Positions 45,310 through 54,300 of a stretch of 64,000 bases of DNA are shown one piece after another. How positions within the stretch are numbered: position 1 is the stretch's first letter; each line of letters opens with the position of its first letter. Below the pieces are notes generated by a model. That model saw only the letters and a program-made list of their open reading frames with translations. It did not search any database and was not told where the DNA came from. This stretch comes from an uncultured Chlorobiaceae bacterium. GTDB lineage: Bacteria > Bacteroidota > Chlorobiia > Chlorobiales > Chlorobiaceae. Both the position numbers and the translations under genes were made by a program. Location of the stretch: positions 19,643-83,642 of the forward strand of contig CAIJVD010000010.1 of assembly GCA_903824045.1 (NCBI GenBank). Direction: 5' to 3'.

Positions 45310-46370
45310 GACTCTTCGATACTCACTCCTTCTGCATCATGCAGGTGAACTCCGGAAACAAACATGACTATGTAGCCCACAGCATACCAGAGAACCTCCT
45401 TGAAACGGCGCAAGAGCACAAAGGCTGCACCGCCAATCTGGGCGTCCGCGAGACCAAGCGCCTGGAAAAAGGCAAGATAGCCGAGATCCTGAACCCCGAG
45501 GCCGGAGGGGATAAAAAAGAAGAGCGATCGAAGGATGGTGAGCGAAGCATCGATGGCAAGCACCTGAAAAAATGAGATCTGCATGCCGAGCAGCTGCAGT
45601 ATGATATAACTCTCAAGCGCAAGCATGAACCAGGCGACAATATAGGTAAAGAGAACCGGCAGAAGCCTCCAGACAAAGGGGCCCCTGAAGCTTTTCAGCT
45701 CTTCATCCGTATCAACAAATTCCGACTCTTTTGCAAGAAGCCACCCCTTGACCTTGTCGAAAGGCACAAGCATGAGCAGCCGATGCAGGTTATGAGCCGC
45801 CCGTCCGTTGAGCAGCATCATGAGGAGAAAAAGAAAGAGCGTAAACACAACGATCCCTGCGACAATGACAACAAAGCCCAAGCCCTCAAAGCCGAGCATC
45901 TCCTGGGAAGCATCCTGCAGAAGCGCAAAGCCGGCAAGAGCACAGAACACGGTGTATATCCCCTGGGCGACACCGAGCATCAGCTTGCGGACGGCAACGC
46001 TTGCCACACCGGCGGGAACAGGAATGCCCAGAAAGCGGAAGCAGAGAAAGGGGCGAAGAGGTTCGCCCACAGCCACCCCTGCAGGCAAGGTCATGGAGAT
46101 GGTCTCGGTAATAAGCTGGATTTTAAGCAGCCTGAAATACGGTATTGTCCCGATATTGCCGGGAAAGAGCCGGAGCCATGCAAAGGTTTCAAGCAGATGC
46201 AGCGCAAAATAGGGCAACAGTATCAGCACTGAAGAGAAACCTATATGCGCTATGCGGCCGATCGCACCCTGAAGGTCAACCTGGCTGAAGAGGTAGACAA
46301 TCAGAATGATTCCGAGACAAAGTCCGGCATAACCGGTCCATGAAGAACCGGATTTATTGGCAGTCTGCAT
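45306..46370 (-). CDS. Flippase-like integral membrane protein (UPF0104/YbhN-AglD family)
   Basis: A 354-residue polytopic membrane protein with about eight to nine segments, e.g. LGIILIVYLFSQV, LILLPYFALHLLET, VIVAGIVVFTLFLFLLM and VLFTYIVAWFMLALES. The LPG synthetase/UPF0104 family signature is FRLLKIQLITETISMTLPAGVAVGEPLRPFLCFRF. Such proteins are linked to lipid-linked sugar or aminoacyl-lipid flipping. It is the first gene of the five-gene sugar operon, preceded by an untranslated stretch of about 420 bases. Confidence 0.82.
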   Translation of the reverse strand: MQTANKSGSSWTGYAGLCLGIILIVYLFSQVDLQGAIGRIAHIGFSSVLILLPYFALHLLETFAWLRLFPGNIGTIPYFRLLKIQLITETISMTLPAGVAVGEPLRPFLCFRFLGIPVPAGVASVAVRKLMLGVAQGIYTVFCALAGFALLQDASQEMLGFEGLGFVVIVAGIVVFTLFLFLLMMLLNGRAAHNLHRLLMLVPFDKVKGWLLAKESEFVDTDEELKSFRGPFVWRLLPVLFTYIVAWFMLALESYIILQLLGMQISFFQVLAIDASLTILRSLFFFIPSGLGVQDLGYLAFFQALGLADAQIGGAAFVLLRRFKEVLWYAVGYIVMFVSGVHLHDAEGVSIEES

Positions 46371-46792
46371 GAAAAATCTGCTAACAAAACTGTAAGAAAC
46401 GCTTCTCCCTGGCCGGCAGGAGTAAAGTACCTGACGAAAACCTCAGTCAGGAACCAGCAACCACACGGCCTTTAACAGGCCTTCGTAAGGACTGAGGAAA
46501 AAGGGGGCACGGGACTGAAAAAAGAACACCACATAAACGGTCAAAAACGAAAGCCCAGTGACAAGCTGGGCTCTCAACCGAAAAAAGCCGGATCATTCAA
46601 CCGATTCTGTTGTGTCAGTGGGGTTAATATACAATTTCAATGAATAAAAACAGCCCGCCGTTTTAGAGGCCCGCGAAAGCCCGAAGGCGCTGTGGCAACG
46701 TCGATTCCAGCCCTGCTGATAACCCCTCCGCTCCAGAACAAGCTGACCCGGAAAATCATGAAGAGAGCCAAAGGCCAACCATGAGACGAGTC
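46371..46792. other. Intergenic region between the sugar operon and the Nif11 mini-operon
   Basis: About 420 bases, holding a terminator-like hairpin at 46552-46572. A short minus frame (46593-46778) has no ribosome binding site or family and is not called. No further structure is recognised. Confidence 0.4.
46552..46572 (-). terminator. Terminator-like hairpin downstream of the Nif11 gene
   Basis: Seven-bp stem agcccag / ctgggct with a 7-base loop, followed on the minus strand by ttcgtttttg. It would end the minus-strand transcript of the small-gene operon. Confidence 0.6.
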
Positions 46793-47086
46793 TCAGGGTT
46801 GCAACAGCACTTTAGCCAAGAGATCAATCCTGCAAAGTGCTGCGGATGGTTGAGAGGGTCGATCGGCAAGAATACCCTGCACTCCGCTCGGCTGCCTGCT
46901 CTCCGTCAAGTCATTTTTTTTGGCGTCCTCAAGCGCATGAAAGATCTCGCCGTCAGTAACATCGAATCCCTCCCGCCTTATGTACTCCATGCGTGTCTCC
47001 ACATCCTCGATTCCGATGACACCCTCCATAAACCGGTCATCGTTTTTCATCCGCTCGAGAAACGCTTTTGCCTGTTCCATTGACAT
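46793..47086 (-). CDS. Nif11-like leader peptide family protein
   Basis: A 97-residue protein from the ATG at 47086 (MSMEQAKAFLERMKNDDRF). The first about 55 residues match the Nif11/nitrile-hydratase-like leader family: the SMEQAKAFLE start and a second half REGFDVTDGEIFHALED. In that family such leaders guide modification enzymes to a short C-terminal core, or the protein lies near nif genes with unknown role. The tail here, after DAKKNDL, is Ser/Pro/Ala-rich with one Cys and would be the core. No modifying enzyme is seen nearby. Confidence 0.75.
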   Translation of the reverse strand: MSMEQAKAFLERMKNDDRFMEGVIGIEDVETRMEYIRREGFDVTDGEIFHALEDAKKNDLTESRQPSGVQGILADRPSQPSAALCRIDLLAKVLLQP

Positions 47087-47169
47087 AGCTGCACCCGTTA
47101 TGTAATTCGTTATCAATTCCCGGGGCTAAAACTCTCCATACCCGGCAAGCCTCCGTCAGAATAAAGGAC

Positions 47170-47469
47170 TCAGGCGTATTTCCTGTCAAGAAGGTCAACC
47201 CGGCACTCTTCATCGTCAAACGAAGCGACAAGGCTCTCAAGAATCATGAGATCGTAAAGCCCAGAGTCTCCTCGAAGGGTCTTTCCGTCCGACTCGATAG
47301 CCCGTTCAAGAACGCTCAGAATAAATCGCTCGGTAACTGCACTGTTTTCAAACGCCAGGCCAAACGGGGCGTATCTCTCTACAATCTCCTCTGCACAGCT
47401 CCACTCCTTCCAGCTGGGCCCATTGCTTTCGTTTTCAACATCAAGTATGATTTTTTTCAATGTAGCCAT
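47170..47469 (-). CDS. Hypothetical protein of the Nif11 mini-operon
   Basis: A 99-residue acidic protein from the ATG at 47469 with gaggcg upstream (MATLKKIILDVENESNGPSW). It is helix-rich, with several Cys (SCAEEIVE, DDEECRVDLL), and has no signal peptide or membrane segment. It is not recognised. It lies between another small gene and the Nif11-like gene, all on the minus strand within 1.05 kb, so a joint transcript is likely. Confidence 0.7.
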   Translation of the reverse strand: MATLKKIILDVENESNGPSWKEWSCAEEIVERYAPFGLAFENSAVTERFILSVLERAIESDGKTLRGDSGLYDLMILESLVASFDDEECRVDLLDRKYA

Positions 47470-47568
47470 CGTTACGCCTCCTCTTCTTGTTGGATCATAA
47501 AATCTTGCGCAATCTCCAGGCATCCCGGATCGATTTGCGGCAAAACACTACTGGGCGCTGTGCGCTCG

Positions 47569-47841
47569 TCAAAAACTCTGCTTGAGGGTATCGACAAAAA
47601 TGACGAACGGCTTATGGATCCCGTATTTAGCACCCTGGCCCGGCTTGTTGAACTTCCCAAGGTACTCGGCCCTGTTTTTATCATCCGAACCATCATTGAT
47701 GACCTGCGTGATTGATACTCCGAACTTGCTTGTAAACCGGCAGAGAGCATCCTCAAGCGTCTCCGCTATCCCGTAAAAGGTATCGGTGACGGCTGCGGAG
47801 CAGGCCGTTTTCGAGATAATGATCTCATATATTCTTGCCAT
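47569..47841 (-). CDS. Hypothetical protein, first gene of the Nif11 mini-operon
   Basis: A 90-residue protein from the ATG at 47841 (MARIYEIIISKTACSAAVTD), with an alternating strand/helix pattern (YGIAETLEDALCRFTSKFGVSITQVIND). No family is recognised. Directly upstream is a tandem 12-base repeat, CCACTTGAAAAA/CCGCTTGAAAAG on the plus strand (47850-47873), which may bind a regulator or shape the leader. About 100 untranslated bases separate it from the next small gene. Confidence 0.7.
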   Translation of the reverse strand: MARIYEIIISKTACSAAVTDTFYGIAETLEDALCRFTSKFGVSITQVINDGSDDKNRAEYLGKFNKPGQGAKYGIHKPFVIFVDTLKQSF

Positions 47842-47939
47842 AGCTTTTACCACTTGAAAAACCGCTTGAAAAGATCTGCTTGCCTTTGTTATCCTGCTGT
47901 ACTGCTACCGCCCAAACACTCTACCCCTCCTACGGGAGA

Positions 47940-47966
47940 AGATGCATCCCCTGACGGCATGCATCT
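47940..47966. repeat. Inverted repeat between the Nif11 mini-operon and COG4315 gene
   Basis: Perfect 8-bp arms agatgcat / atgcatct with an 11-base loop. No T tract. It lies after the COG4315 gene on its strand and may be a weak terminator or operator. Confidence 0.4.
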
Positions 47967-47987
47967 CCTCTCGACGAACCCGATGAG

Positions 47988-48479
47988 TTACTCTTTTGAG
48001 CCCCCTTTGCTTCCCTTTTTGGCCTCATCCATGCTCCCCAGCCCGTAGTACTCTTTCACAGGCGGCTTGAATTTTTCCGGATCAATGACGAACCATACAC
48101 TCCCGAGATTATGACCGGCTGTATCTCCAGGACGTATGTCAACAGAATAATAGTAGAGTGGAAAGCCCCGGAAAGTATTCTGCTTTTTTCCGTCGGCACG
48201 CTCTATGACGCCAAACTCCCCTGCGTTCATATAGGGAGAGGCGGAAAGTATAGCCCCGCTGAAAAAAGGCGGCCATTTTTCAGCACAGGAACCAATGCAG
48301 GCACTCTTGCCCGGCGAATCATTCTTGCTCCAGTAGAGCGTCCGGCCATTGACATCTGCAAGATAATTCCCAATGCCATCCTTGTGCTGGACGGTTACGT
48401 CAGGAGGGGCGGCAACAACCGTTTTCAGGGCAATAAAGACAAATAGAGCAGAAAAAAAGAGTAGCTGGATTTTTTTCAT
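47988..48479 (-). CDS. Secreted COG4315-type repeat protein
   Basis: A 163-residue exported protein with a signal peptide (KIQLLFFSALFVFIALKTVVAA). The Yx(FWY)xxD-type repeat appears as GRTLYWSKND with SACIGSCAEKWPP, and a second half GFPLYYYSVDIRPGD. This is the pattern of the COG4315 family of periplasmic proteins, sometimes linked to electron transfer or metal stress, with no proven activity. The C-terminus is Lys/Gly-rich. It is divergent from the acyl-CoA synthetase gene. Confidence 0.85.
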   Translation of the reverse strand: MKKIQLLFFSALFVFIALKTVVAAPPDVTVQHKDGIGNYLADVNGRTLYWSKNDSPGKSACIGSCAEKWPPFFSGAILSASPYMNAGEFGVIERADGKKQNTFRGFPLYYYSVDIRPGDTAGHNLGSVWFVIDPEKFKPPVKEYYGLGSMDEAKKGSKGGSKE

Positions 48480-48897
48480 AGCGGATCTCCTCCTTCATTT
48501 TGAATGTTTGAGACTTTGGCGGCAAGCGTGAACTGCCGCAGGCAGAGAGTGCCAGTCTTTGGGCTTTGAAGGGGAGTACAACGCCAGATGGGTAACAACT
48601 ATAAGAGAAATGGACAACGCATTGAAAAAGTTCCGCAAAGAGAGATTTTTTTACGGACTTTTTTGTATTCCGGCGTAAGGTAATCCCAGACTGGTCAAGG
48701 CGTGGCAACCCGCCATTTAACCTCTGTATTGTTTTGGAATTACATTATTGTATTATTAAGTGACGGGAGTAATTTCCTGAACGGCTTATGACGATCAGGA
48801 CGCCGGCAGTTGAAGGCAACGACCCCTTATCGTTTTATTCCGGCTCACTCCCCGACCGGCTCTTCAAAACTCTCTTTCTTTCACAAAAAAACTCTGA
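48480..48897. other. Divergent intergenic region
   Basis: About 418 bases between the COG4315 gene and the acyl-CoA synthetase gene. A candidate promoter for the latter lies at 48729-48756. Nothing else is recognised. Confidence 0.4.
48729..48756 (+). promoter_or_regulatory. Possible promoter of the acyl-CoA synthetase gene
   Basis: TTGTTT (48729-48734), a 16-base spacer and TATTAT (48751-48756), about 140 bases before the start codon. Moderate match only. Confidence 0.3.
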
Positions 48898-50733
48898 ATG
48901 ATGGGGCTTATCAATCCTGAATTCCAGACACTGCCTGAGCTGTTTTTTTCTGTTTTTACCCATTACAGGGATCAGGAATCAAAGTTCCCTATCGCCAGGA
49001 AGGTCAACGGCGTCTATGAGCCTATCTCCTATCAGGAACTGGAGAGGGATGTCCGTCATTTCTCGGCCTTCCTGAAAAAAAATGGGATCCAGGCAAAGGA
49101 CCGAGTCGCCATCCTTTCAGAAAACAGGCCCGGCTGGTACCTGAGCGATATGGCAATCCTGAACATCGGAGCCATCAATGTACCGCTCTACCCATCCCTG
49201 CCCGGGAACCAGATAGAGTACATACTCAAAAACTGCGGAGCCAAAGCCATTGTCGTATCGAACATGCTGCAGCTCGGCAAGATTCTCTCCATCTGGCAGA
49301 ATCTGCCGGAACTGAGCCTTGTTGTGGTTATGAACCGCATGGATGATCCGATTGAAGAGGTTATCGACCTGAATCAGGCGAAGGAAGCAGGAGAGCGCTA
49401 TCTCGCCGAAAAACCATGGATTCTGGAAGGCTCGCCTGCCGAGCCTGATGACGTCGCCACACTGATCTACACATCGGGCACGACCGGTCTGCCGAAAGGG
49501 GTGATGCTCACTCACCGCAACATCTGCGAGAATGTGAAATCCTGCTCCACGGTTATCCGCCTTGACGAGAGCGACCGCGGACTCTCCTTTCTACCCCTGT
49601 CGCACGCCTACGAACGCACTGGCGGATACTACCTTCTCTTCTCCTGCGGAGCGAGTATCTATCTGGCAGAGAGCATTGAAACAATCGCCTTGAACATGGC
49701 CGAAGCCCGCCCCACCGTCATGTTTACAGTACCCCGGCTCTTTGACCGCATGAAAATGAGCATTCTCAAGCAGATCTCCTCCGAAAGCTCACTGAAGCAG
49801 AAGGTCTTTTACTGGGCGCTCCACACGGGAGAAAAATATCACCGTCAACTCAATGAAAGAGGAAGCGTCTCGACAGCACTCGCCCTGCAGCACACCCTTG
49901 CAACAAAGCTTGTCTATCATAAGATACAGAACAAGTTCGGCGGAAGACTGCGCTATTTCGTCTCCGGCGGTGCCGCCCTTCCACAGAAGATCGGCGAATT
50001 TTTCCAGGCACTTGGGATCGTTATTCTTGAGGGTTTCGGCCTGACCGAAACAGCACCGGTAACCCACGTCAACCGGCCCGAGAAAATCAAGTTCGGAACC
50101 GTCGGACCCGCTGTCAGCAATGTTCATGCAAGAATAGCCGAGGATGGCGAGATCCTTCTCAAAGGACCCAACATCATGAAGGGATACTGGAAAGACGAGG
50201 TGGCGACGAGCGAAGTGATGAAAAACGGCTGGTTCTGTACCGGTGACATCGGGGAGATCGACCAGGATGGCTACCTGAAAATAACCGACCGGAAAAAGCA
50301 CATCATTGTCACCTCAGGCGGGAAAAATATAGCTCCAATGCCCATAGAGAACCTTATCTCCGACAGTCCTTATGTGGACCAGGTTGTCGTGATCGGAGAG
50401 AAGCGGCCATTCCTCATCGCGCTCATTGTCCCTGATTTCAGCAAGCTCAATGAGTACGCAGCAAAAGAAGGGATCATTGCTGCTTCAAACAAGGAGCTGA
50501 TCGAAAACAAAAACATTCAGCAGATCTTTGAAAAACTCTTGAGAACGATCTCACGGCAGCTTGCGACACACGAAAAAGTGCGAAAGTTCCTGCTTGTCGA
50601 AGAGGCTTTCACCCTCGAAAGCGGCCATATGACCCCAACCCTCAAGCTCAAGCGCAAGGCGATCACCTCCAGTTACGCCCAGGAGATCGACAAGGTTTAC
50701 AGCGCGCTGAACATGGTCTACAATACAGAATAA
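48898..50733 (+). CDS. AMP-forming long-chain acyl-CoA synthetase
   Basis: Activates fatty acids as acyl-AMP and acyl-CoA; 611 residues. The AMP-binding signature [18 protein letters not shown] lies near residue 197, with [13 protein letters not shown] and the later [30 protein letters not shown]. The protein resembles the FadD15-like branch (cytosolic, membrane-associated), often called long-chain-fatty-acid--CoA ligase. It may recycle fatty acids for membranes. It stands alone and converges with the MutY-like gene. Confidence 0.93.
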   Translation: MMGLINPEFQTLPELFFSVFTHYRDQESKFPIARKVNGVYEPISYQELERDVRHFSAFLKKNGIQAKDRVAILSENRPGWYLSDMAILNIGAINVPLYPSLPGNQIEYILKNCGAKAIVVSNMLQLGKILSIWQNLPELSLVVVMNRMDDPIEEVIDLNQAKEAGERYLAEKPWILEGSPAEPDDVATLIYTSGTTGLPKGVMLTHRNICENVKSCSTVIRLDESDRGLSFLPLSHAYERTGGYYLLFSCGASIYLAESIETIALNMAEARPTVMFTVPRLFDRMKMSILKQISSESSLKQKVFYWALHTGEKYHRQLNERGSVSTALALQHTLATKLVYHKIQNKFGGRLRYFVSGGAALPQKIGEFFQALGIVILEGFGLTETAPVTHVNRPEKIKFGTVGPAVSNVHARIAEDGEILLKGPNIMKGYWKDEVATSEVMKNGWFCTGDIGEIDQDGYLKITDRKKHIIVTSGGKNIAPMPIENLISDSPYVDQVVVIGEKRPFLIALIVPDFSKLNEYAAKEGIIAASNKELIENKNIQQIFEKLLRTISRQLATHEKVRKFLLVEEAFTLESGHMTPTLKLKRKAITSSYAQEIDKVYSALNMVYNTE

Positions 50734-50739
50734 GCTCGT

Positions 50740-50758
50740 GGAGGGGCGCCATCCCTCC
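50740..50758. terminator. Hairpin between acyl-CoA synthetase and mutY-like genes
   Basis: Six-bp GC-rich stem ggaggg / ccctcc with a 7-base loop between converging genes. Short and without a long T tract. Confidence 0.4.
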
Positions 50759-50770
50759 TTAACGGCCATC

Positions 50771-51634
50771 TCATGAACCCTTTATTCTCAGGATGGCTGA
50801 TGCTCCGCTCCCCTCTTTCTCACCTCGTTCGACAAGCCCTTCGCGAACGAGGTCATCGATGATCTCACGAATACTCCAGCGGGAGGAGTCATATCGAGCC
50901 TCGATCTCCTCGAGAAACATCCCCTCTGTTGCGATGAGCTCCCGAATAAGCCTGCCGCGGTACCAGCGTTTCGAGCCCTTGAAGGTCGACTGTTTAGTCA
51001 ATGGCCTTATGGCAGTGCGTCGGCTTGTCAACTCGAGAGCACCGTAGTCCATCAGTGCGTTGTGCCACTCCCTGCTCCTGCCGGTCGGGAGCAGCTCCTC
51101 TGCAACTGCACGAAGGCCCGTGGCTGAAATATCCTCCGGGAGGGCAAATTCATGGATGAGAATTCTGCGGATATTGGTATCGACTGCGGCAACATCGAGA
51201 TTATCGGCAAAAACCGGAATTGAGCGGCAGGTATACTCTCCTATACCGGGAAGCGTTTTCAGCTCTTCGGGCGTTGAGGGCACACTGCCCCCGTGCCGTT
51301 CCATGATGAGCGCGGCACATCTCTGCAGCCTCTGGGCTCTTGAGTTGTAGCCGAGACCGCTCCAGAAAAGAAGAACATCGCGGAGCGGCGCAGTTGCGAG
51401 GCATTCCGGATCGGGAAAACGCTGAAGCCATGCCTCGAACTTTGGCACAACCCGCTCCGCCTGAGTCTGCTGAAGCATGATTTCGCTGACCATGACAGCA
51501 TAGCGGTCAACGGTTTGCCGCCAGGGAAACACCCTGCGGTTCCGGTCGTAAAACTTAAAAATCCGGGAGCGAAAGGCCGCGATGTCCTGAGGGTTCATCC
51601 TCAAAGAGCTCTGCGGGAAATCAGATCTGTTCAC
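50771..51634 (-). CDS. MutY-like adenine DNA glycosylase without Fe-S ligands
   Basis: HhH-GPD glycosylase of 287 residues; the GTG at 51634 overlaps the previous stop, and a Met at 51598 is an alternative. MutY features are YAVMVSEIMLQQTQAERV with the catalytic Glu, the helix-hairpin-helix LKTLPGIGEYTCRSI, and the catalytic Asp in AAVDTNIRRIL. The four Cys of the 4Fe-4S loop after the core are absent: the place reads DYGALELTSRRTAIRPLTKQ. The C-terminal NUDIX-like domain is replaced by a short winged helix. The protein would still remove adenine opposite 8-oxoguanine, if active. Confidence 0.85.
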   Translation of the reverse strand: MNRSDFPQSSLRMNPQDIAAFRSRIFKFYDRNRRVFPWRQTVDRYAVMVSEIMLQQTQAERVVPKFEAWLQRFPDPECLATAPLRDVLLFWSGLGYNSRAQRLQRCAALIMERHGGSVPSTPEELKTLPGIGEYTCRSIPVFADNLDVAAVDTNIRRILIHEFALPEDISATGLRAVAEELLPTGRSREWHNALMDYGALELTSRRTAIRPLTKQSTFKGSKRWYRGRLIRELIATEGMFLEEIEARYDSSRWSIREIIDDLVREGLVERGEKEGSGASAILRIKGS

Positions 51635-52470
51635 AACTCGACAAAGCGGTCGAGCACCACCCCCTTTTCGTCCATGCGGACCGTTGCAGCAACATGGAGT
51701 GGATCATGGCCGAAAAAGAGTATCCATGACTCTGCTGCGGCCCGCAGCAGGATATCTCTCTTCTCCTCAATCACCTTTAGCGGCTCAATGTCGTAGCCCG
51801 TAACCCAGAGAAGCGGAATATGAGCCGAACTCGGTATGAGATCGCCGCAATAGAGGAGCGACTGCTCTTCATCAAAGACTCTGACCATCTGCTGGCCACA
51901 GGTATGGCCATGGGTCGGAAAAAGAGCGACTCCCTCGAAGAGCTCGCACTCTCCATCGAGAAGGTGGAGATTCTTCTGGCGGCCGAGCGCCTCGACAAAA
52001 GCCCTGTTGTAACTGACCCTCTCCTTCTGATTCGGGGTGCATGCCTGAAGCCAGTTCTCTTCCTGCAGATAAAAGTGAGCATCGGGGAAAAGCGGTTCCA
52101 GCCGATCTCCATCAAGACGGTAAGCGCCGCCGACATGGTCAAAATGGAGATGGGTGAGAATGACATCGGTAATCTCTTCCGGAGAGAGGCCGAGGCGACG
52201 AAGCTCGTCATGAAGACGAAACGGGGAGATATCGTAAATGGTCCGCAGTTTTTCCGGCCAGGCGGTTCCCATGCCGGTATCGACAAGAATATGGCGGCCG
52301 TTACCCGATATCAGCAGCAGCCGTGCCGAAAGCCTGACGCGGTTCAATGCATCGGCCGGAGCGACACTCGCCCACATCGTTTTCGGCACGACGCCAAACA
52401 TGGCTCCGCCGTCGAGGGCAAAATCCTGGGCGTCAAGCGAGGAGAGGGTGTAATCACCGATTGCAAGCAT
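51631..52470 (-). CDS. MBL-fold metallo-hydrolase
   Basis: Metallo-beta-lactamase-fold hydrolase of 279 residues. The metal motif is THLHFDHVGG (about residues 112-121); other ligands are His in FPTHGHTCGQ and Asp in LYCGDLIP, and a late His in FFGHDPLH. It resembles the quorum-quenching lactonase/AttM group in general layout, but no substrate can be given. It is coupled to the MutY-like gene by a 4-base overlap, as the upstream gene. Confidence 0.88.
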   Translation of the reverse strand: MLAIGDYTLSSLDAQDFALDGGAMFGVVPKTMWASVAPADALNRVRLSARLLLISGNGRHILVDTGMGTAWPEKLRTIYDISPFRLHDELRRLGLSPEEITDVILTHLHFDHVGGAYRLDGDRLEPLFPDAHFYLQEENWLQACTPNQKERVSYNRAFVEALGRQKNLHLLDGECELFEGVALFPTHGHTCGQQMVRVFDEEQSLLYCGDLIPSSAHIPLLWVTGYDIEPLKVIEEKRDILLRAAAESWILFFGHDPLHVAATVRMDEKGVVLDRFVEL

Positions 52471-52598
52471 AGGAGCAAGATTGACAGTACCCCCGGGAAA
52501 AGCGGGCGATCAATTGAAGCAAGGCGAATGGACGGAGAAACGGCTATAACGCTCGAAAAAAGCATTTGCGGTGCCGGAGGAACAGGAAAAGAGAGAAC

Positions 52599-52621
52599 CC
52601 GGCAGCAGGAGATGCTGCCGG
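52599..52621 (-). terminator. Terminator of the ffh-rpsP-rimM-trmD-rplS operon
   Basis: Perfect 9-bp stem ccggcagca / tgctgccgg with a 5-base loop, 16 bases after rplS, followed on the minus strand by gttctctcttttcc. Confidence 0.7.
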
Positions 52622-52636
52622 ATTGACAAACCGGAA

Positions 52637-52999
52637 TCAGGCCTTGTCGGCGACCTTGCGTTCCTTGACCTTCAATGCTGCCTTGCCGGTACGCTTGCGC
52701 AGATAGAAGAGTTTTGCCCTTCTTGCCTTGCCGTGCTTGAGCACCGTGACGCTTTCGATATTCGGTGAGTTGACAGGGATGATCCTCTCAACGCCGACAC
52801 CATGAGAGATCTTGCGAACGGTAATGGTTTTGGAACCACCTGCACCGCGATCGCTGATAACAACACCCTCAAAAGCCTGAAGCCTCTCCTTTTCACCTTC
52901 GATGACCTTCAGCTGGATTCTGACGGTATCACCCGGCTGAATCTCAGGGAAATCAACGACAGCCTGTGTGGCTTCAACTAACTGAATTAACTGATCCAT
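52637..52999 (-). CDS. rplS: 50S ribosomal protein L19
   Basis: Ribosomal protein L19 of 120 residues at the 30S-50S interface. The family signature is [19 protein letters not shown], with [22 protein letters not shown] and [11 protein letters not shown]; the C-terminal tail is Lys-rich. It is the last gene of the classic operon, 12 bases after trmD. Confidence 0.98.
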   Translation of the reverse strand: MDQLIQLVEATQAVVDFPEIQPGDTVRIQLKVIEGEKERLQAFEGVVISDRGAGGSKTITVRKISHGVGVERIIPVNSPNIESVTVLKHGKARRAKLFYLRKRTGKAALKVKERKVADKA

Positions 53000-53011
53000 G
53001 ACGAGAACTAT

Positions 53012-53731
53012 TTACGTTATTTTTTTACTCAAATCCTTAAAACACTCATGCTGAAGAAGATCAGGACGCCTGGCTTTTGTTCGCTCCAGAGCATTATCAC
53101 CTCTCCACTGCTCGATATTCAGATGATGGCCCGAAAGCAGCACATCAGGGACCTTCATTCCGCGGAACTCAGCGGGACGAGTGTAGTAGGCACAATCAAG
53201 AATCCCTGTCTGAAAAGAATCGGTCAGGGCCGACTCACTGTCGCCGAGAACACCAGGGATAACCCTTGCAACAGCATCCATAAGGAGCAGCGCGGGTATC
53301 TCCCCTCCAGAAACAACAACATCACCTATAGAGATCTCCATGGTAATGAGATGCTGCCTGATTCTCTCATCCACAGCCTTGTAGTGGCCACAGAGAATGA
53401 TCAGGTTATGCATCCTTGAAAGCCTGTTGGCCGCTGACTGGTCAAACACTTTGCCGTCCGGCGTGAGGAATATCACCTCATCGTAGGCCCGTTCAGCCTT
53501 CAGCGCTTCAATACAGGCAAACACCGGCTCCGGTCGGAGCACCATTCCGGCACCACCGCCAAAGGGAGAGTCATCAACCTGCTTGTACCTCCCCAGTCCA
53601 TAATCGTGAAGGTTATGAACATGAATTTCCGCGTGCTCTTTCTTTCGGGCTATGCTCAACAATCCATTATTGAGCGGAGAATCAAAAAAACCCGGAATGA
53701 CGGAAATCACATCAATCCTTAATGCATCCAT
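53012..53731 (-). CDS. trmD: tRNA (guanine-N1-)-methyltransferase TrmD
   Basis: Methylates G37 of tRNAs with SAM. The 239-residue product has the SPOUT knot: [51 protein letters not shown], and the C-terminal [13 protein letters not shown]. It is 42 bases after rimM and 12 before rplS, as in most bacteria. Confidence 0.98.
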   Translation of the reverse strand: MDALRIDVISVIPGFFDSPLNNGLLSIARKKEHAEIHVHNLHDYGLGRYKQVDDSPFGGGAGMVLRPEPVFACIEALKAERAYDEVIFLTPDGKVFDQSAANRLSRMHNLIILCGHYKAVDERIRQHLITMEISIGDVVVSGGEIPALLLMDAVARVIPGVLGDSESALTDSFQTGILDCAYYTRPAEFRGMKVPDVLLSGHHLNIEQWRGDNALERTKARRPDLLQHECFKDLSKKIT

Positions 53732-53772
53732 GGTCTCGGAACGGTTTCTACAAACTTTTCAGGCACTGCCTG

Positions 53773-54276
53773 TCAGAGAAATTCGTCAAATCTCGGCACC
53801 ACCATGTAGCGCTGAGCAATACTGATCTCTTCAACAAACTCATCTATTGCCGGAAGGAGAACCGTTCTGCCGGAGGTCTTAACCTCATAGACATCATGAG
53901 CCGGCATCTCTATGACATCGGTCACCATGCCGACCTCCCGTCGCTCCCTATCCAGAACCTTCATGCCAATAAGTTCATGAAGATAGGCCCGATTATCGGG
54001 CTGCGCAAGAAGCTCGCCCTCTTCGACGAACAGCTGCAATCCTGCAAGGGGTTCGGCCTTCTCCCTGCTGTCAATCCCTTCAAAGAACAACCAGGCGAAA
54101 CCTCCGGCTAAAGAGGATTTCGCTACCTTCATCCTGACTACCGAATCACGTGACCGGCCCGCATAATAGTGCGTACGGGAGAGAAAGCTTTCCGGAAAAT
54201 CAGTAACGGGCTCAACCTTCACTTCACCCTTCAATCCTTTCGGTTTAAGGATGATACCGGTCAGATAGAGCTCCAA
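53773..54276 (-). CDS. rimM: 16S rRNA processing protein RimM
   Basis: Assists maturation of the 30S head and binds S19. It has 167 residues. The N-terminal RimM domain holds IILKPKGLKGEVKVEPVTDFP, and the C-terminal PRC-barrel has LIGMKVLDRERREVGMVTDV and LLPAIDEFVEEIS. It is 24 bases after rpsP in the ffh operon. Confidence 0.97.
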   Translation of the reverse strand: MELYLTGIILKPKGLKGEVKVEPVTDFPESFLSRTHYYAGRSRDSVVRMKVAKSSLAGGFAWLFFEGIDSREKAEPLAGLQLFVEEGELLAQPDNRAYLHELIGMKVLDRERREVGMVTDVIEMPAHDVYEVKTSGRTVLLPAIDEFVEEISIAQRYMVVPRFDEFL

Positions 54277-54300
54277 CGCTTCGCTTCCGCCTTCAGATTA

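Noticed and set aside
46593..46778. 61-codon minus frame after the Nif11 gene as a peptide precursor
   Set aside because: No ribosome binding site or leader-like sequence.
47470..47568. Short frame ending DFMIQQEEEA before the 99-residue gene
   Set aside because: No start codon with a ribosome binding site; the 3' part merely carries the next gene's ribosome binding site.
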